From positions 1 to 7,746 of the forward strand of contig JAGNOM010000125.1 of the NCBI GenBank assembly GCA_017990155.1: a stretch of 7,746 nt of DNA. The letters are read 5' to 3'. The position numbers were made by a program, and so were the translations under genes. The stretch is from Propionivibrio sp. Lineage in GTDB: Bacteria; Pseudomonadota; Gammaproteobacteria; Burkholderiales; Rhodocyclaceae. The first letter of the stretch is position 1. Each line of letters begins with the position of its first letter. Below the pieces are notes generated by a model. The model made no database searches, was not told the DNA's origin, and saw only the letters and a program-made list of their open reading frames with translations. Below are positions 6,303 through 7,746 of this stretch, piece after piece.

Positions 6303-6617
6303 ATGAATTCCGTGACCAAGAACGAAAAACACGCGCTGACCCGTACCGTGCTGGAACTCGATGTGAACAACCATGCCGGCGTGATGTCGCACGTCGTCGG
6401 CATGTTCTCGCGGCGGGCCTACAACGTCGAAGGCATCCTCTGCATGCCGGTTGTTGGCGGTGAGGGTGAGATCAGCCGTATCTGGCTGACCGTCAATGAA
6501 GACGCTCGTCTGGACCAGATGGTCAAGCAACTCGAAAAGCTGGAAGACGTGCGCACAGTGCGTCGGCACGGCGCCGAGCACGAAGTCTTCGAGCGGCTGG
6601 AAGAGTTTTTCCGCTGA
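6303..6617 (+). CDS. ilvN: Acetohydroxyacid synthase small (regulatory) subunit, isozyme I type
   Basis: Regulatory partner of IlvB that boosts activity and mediates feedback inhibition by valine. It is 104 aa and essentially one ACT domain: LELDVNNHAGVMSHVVGMF (about residues 17-35), then RRAYNVEGILCMPV (36-49), the conserved ACT turn and helix, and WLTVNEDARLDQMVKQLEKLEDV. IlvH-type subunits are about 160 aa with a second C-terminal domain. The short form matches E. coli IlvN of AHAS I, in agreement with the IlvB type. The start ATG6303 is two bases after the ilvB stop. Its ribosome binding site GGAGG (6292-6296) lies inside the end of ilvB, so the two are translated together. The stop codon directly abuts the stop of the convergent downstream gene. 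ilvC is not adjacent, unlike in ilvBNC or ilvIHC operons. Confidence 0.95.
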   Translation: MNSVTKNEKHALTRTVLELDVNNHAGVMSHVVGMFSRRAYNVEGILCMPVVGGEGEISRIWLTVNEDARLDQMVKQLEKLEDVRTVRRHGAEHEVFERLEEFFR

Positions 6618-7481
6618 TCAGAGCGGGGAGCTTGCGACGATGGCGGCCGATTCGTAAGCGATCAACGCCGATTTTCGCTCGCTGCCCCAGCGGTACTGCC
6701 CGACCTCGCCGCTTTCCCGGATCACGCGGTGGCAGGGAATGAGCAGGGCGATGCGGTTGTGTGCCAGCGCTGTCCCGACGGCACGCTGGGCGCGGGGATT
6801 CCCGGTCATCCGGGCGAGCGTCTGGTAGGAAACGACCTCGCCCGCCGGAATTCTCAGCAGCGCCTCCCAAACCTTGAGCTGGAAGTTGGTGCCGCGCAGC
6901 AGGAGATGGAACGGTTGATCCGGCCGTTTTGCCGCGAACAGGTGTCCGATGATTTCGGCCAGTGCGTTGTCGTCATGGATTAGCCGTGCCAGCGGCCACT
7001 CGGCATGCAACGCGCCGAGTGCGTCCGCGAGCTTGCTGCCCTCGGTAAATTGCAGATGACAGAGTCCGCGCGGCGTCGTCGCGGCGATGACCGGACCAAA
7101 TGGCGTCAGTCCGAAACCATAGGTGATTTCAAGGCCTGTACCCAGAGCGCGCACTTCGCCCGGCGTCACCGCATCGCAAGTCACCATCAGGTCGTGCAGG
7201 CGGCTCGGCCCGGAGAGCCCGGTTTCGTGCGACGCCGAGAGGACGTCGTGGTGGTCGCGCAGTAGCGCTCTGGCGTGTTCCCGTGTCAAATGTTGCAGAA
7301 AGCGTTTGGGCGAGATGCCGGCCCAGACGCTGAACAGGCGCTGCAAATGGAATGGGCTCAAACCGACCTGTGCGGCGATTTCCTCAAGCGCCGGTTGCGT
7401 TCGGGCATGGCTGCGAATAAAGCGGATCGCCTCGGCGACCGTTTCATAGGCGGCGCAACGTTCGTCGATACTGCTGTTCAT
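6618..7481 (-). CDS. AraC-type HTH / O6-methylguanine-DNA methyltransferase fusion (Ada-like, no N-terminal Ada domain)
   Basis: DNA repair protein of 287 aa that transfers alkyl groups from O6-alkylguanine to its own cysteine, with an added DNA-binding domain. Residues about 12-112 form an AraC/XylS HTH region: ALEEIAAQVGLSPFHLQRLF (31-50) is the first helix-turn-helix, and GISPKRFLQHLTREHARALL precedes the second. Residues about 117-195 form the methyltransferase N-terminal fold. Residues 197-280 hold the active domain: VVSYQTLA with Tyr219, the RAVG arginine finger (Arg233), Asn242, and PCHRVI with nucleophile Cys250. A likely triad Glu277 is in AYE. The zinc-binding methylphosphotriester-sensing domain of E. 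coli Ada is absent, so classic methylation-triggered activation is not expected; whether it regulates genes is open. ATG7481 overlaps the stop of the upstream permease gene (ATGA), indicating translational coupling. Its own Shine-Dalgarno (GGAA) is weak. Confidence 0.92.
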   Translation of the reverse strand: MNSSIDERCAAYETVAEAIRFIRSHARTQPALEEIAAQVGLSPFHLQRLFSVWAGISPKRFLQHLTREHARALLRDHHDVLSASHETGLSGPSRLHDLMVTCDAVTPGEVRALGTGLEITYGFGLTPFGPVIAATTPRGLCHLQFTEGSKLADALGALHAEWPLARLIHDDNALAEIIGHLFAAKRPDQPFHLLLRGTNFQLKVWEALLRIPAGEVVSYQTLARMTGNPRAQRAVGTALAHNRIALLIPCHRVIRESGEVGQYRWGSERKSALIAYESAAIVASSPL

Positions 7482-7746
7482 GATGGTTTCCGTAACGGGA
7501 ATTTCACAAGCCCCGTGGTCAGCGAAATTCCCGCGAGAACGAGAACGCCGCCGGTCAGTTTGTCCCAGCCGATGGGCTCATGCAGGAATAGCGCGCCCCA
7601 GAGTACGCCGAACACCGGAATCAGGAACGTGACCGAAAGCGCCCGCGTTGGCCCGATCTCCTGAATCAGACTGAAGTACAGCAGATAGGCCACACCCGTA
7701 CAGAAGACGCCAAGCGCCGCCAACGCGGCCCAATCGCCGAGTAGCG
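7478..7746 (-). CDS. EamA/DMT-family membrane transporter, C-terminal part
   Basis: Inner-membrane permease of the drug/metabolite transporter superfamily. Only the last 88 or so residues are in the window; the gene continues past base 7746. Three hydrophobic helices are visible: ALAALGVFCTGVAYLLYFSL, the next around SVTFLIPVFGVLWGALFL, and LTGGVLVLAGISLTTGLV. Between the last two is the family-typical HEP-IGW turn (consensus LxE near the helix end). The EamA signature here is a conserved Pro in the penultimate helix followed by G.LF/LHEP. Substrate cannot be predicted; members export amino acids, metabolites or drugs. The stop TGA shares bases with the ATG of the methyltransferase gene, so the two are cotranslated. 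The TTG at 7723 is internal, as the frame stays open to the window edge. Confidence 0.9.
   Translation of the reverse strand, partial: LLGDWAALAALGVFCTGVAYLLYFSLIQEIGPTRALSVTFLIPVFGVLWGALFLHEPIGWDKLTGGVLVLAGISLTTGLVKFPLRKPS

Overview
The window is about 7.7 kb of GC-rich, tightly packed bacterial chromosome. The proteins look betaproteobacterial (HtpG, an orphan GspE/PilB-type ATPase, isozyme-I-type acetohydroxyacid synthase). A Rhodocyclales-like host is my best guess, but this rests on recalled sequence resemblance, not a search. I see no insertion sequence, phage gene, CRISPR array, tRNA or rRNA.

Left part (1-2148): the 3' part of htpG (HSP90 chaperone), then a gene for a family-6 uracil-DNA-glycosylase-superfamily enzyme (hypoxanthine/deoxyinosine glycosylase). 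Convergent to it, with only four bases between the stop codons, is a small gene for a secreted, proline/lysine-rich protein with six almost evenly spaced cysteines, function unknown.

Middle part (2149-4199): a 257-bp divergent intergenic region carries a good sigma70-type promoter for an orphan type II secretion/type IV pilus ATPase (597 aa). No other secretion or pilus gene is present.

Right-centre (4200-6617): the most instructive region. A sigma70-type promoter is followed by a 55-codon leader ORF whose second half holds eight valine codons, all GTA. Next come mutually exclusive RNA pairings, a very strong intrinsic terminator, and ilvB-ilvN. This has every sequence element of a ribosome-mediated transcription attenuator. 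Low charged Val-tRNA would stall the ribosome on the GTA codons, an antiterminator would form, and the AHAS genes would be transcribed. IlvB and IlvN resemble the E. coli AHAS I enzyme, whose operon is also controlled by a valine-rich leader (ivbL).

Right end (6618-7746, minus strand): a translationally coupled pair, an EamA/DMT-family permease (cut by the window edge) followed by an AraC-type-HTH/O6-alkylguanine-DNA methyltransferase fusion. The fusion gene runs head-on into ilvN, with the two stop codons directly adjacent.
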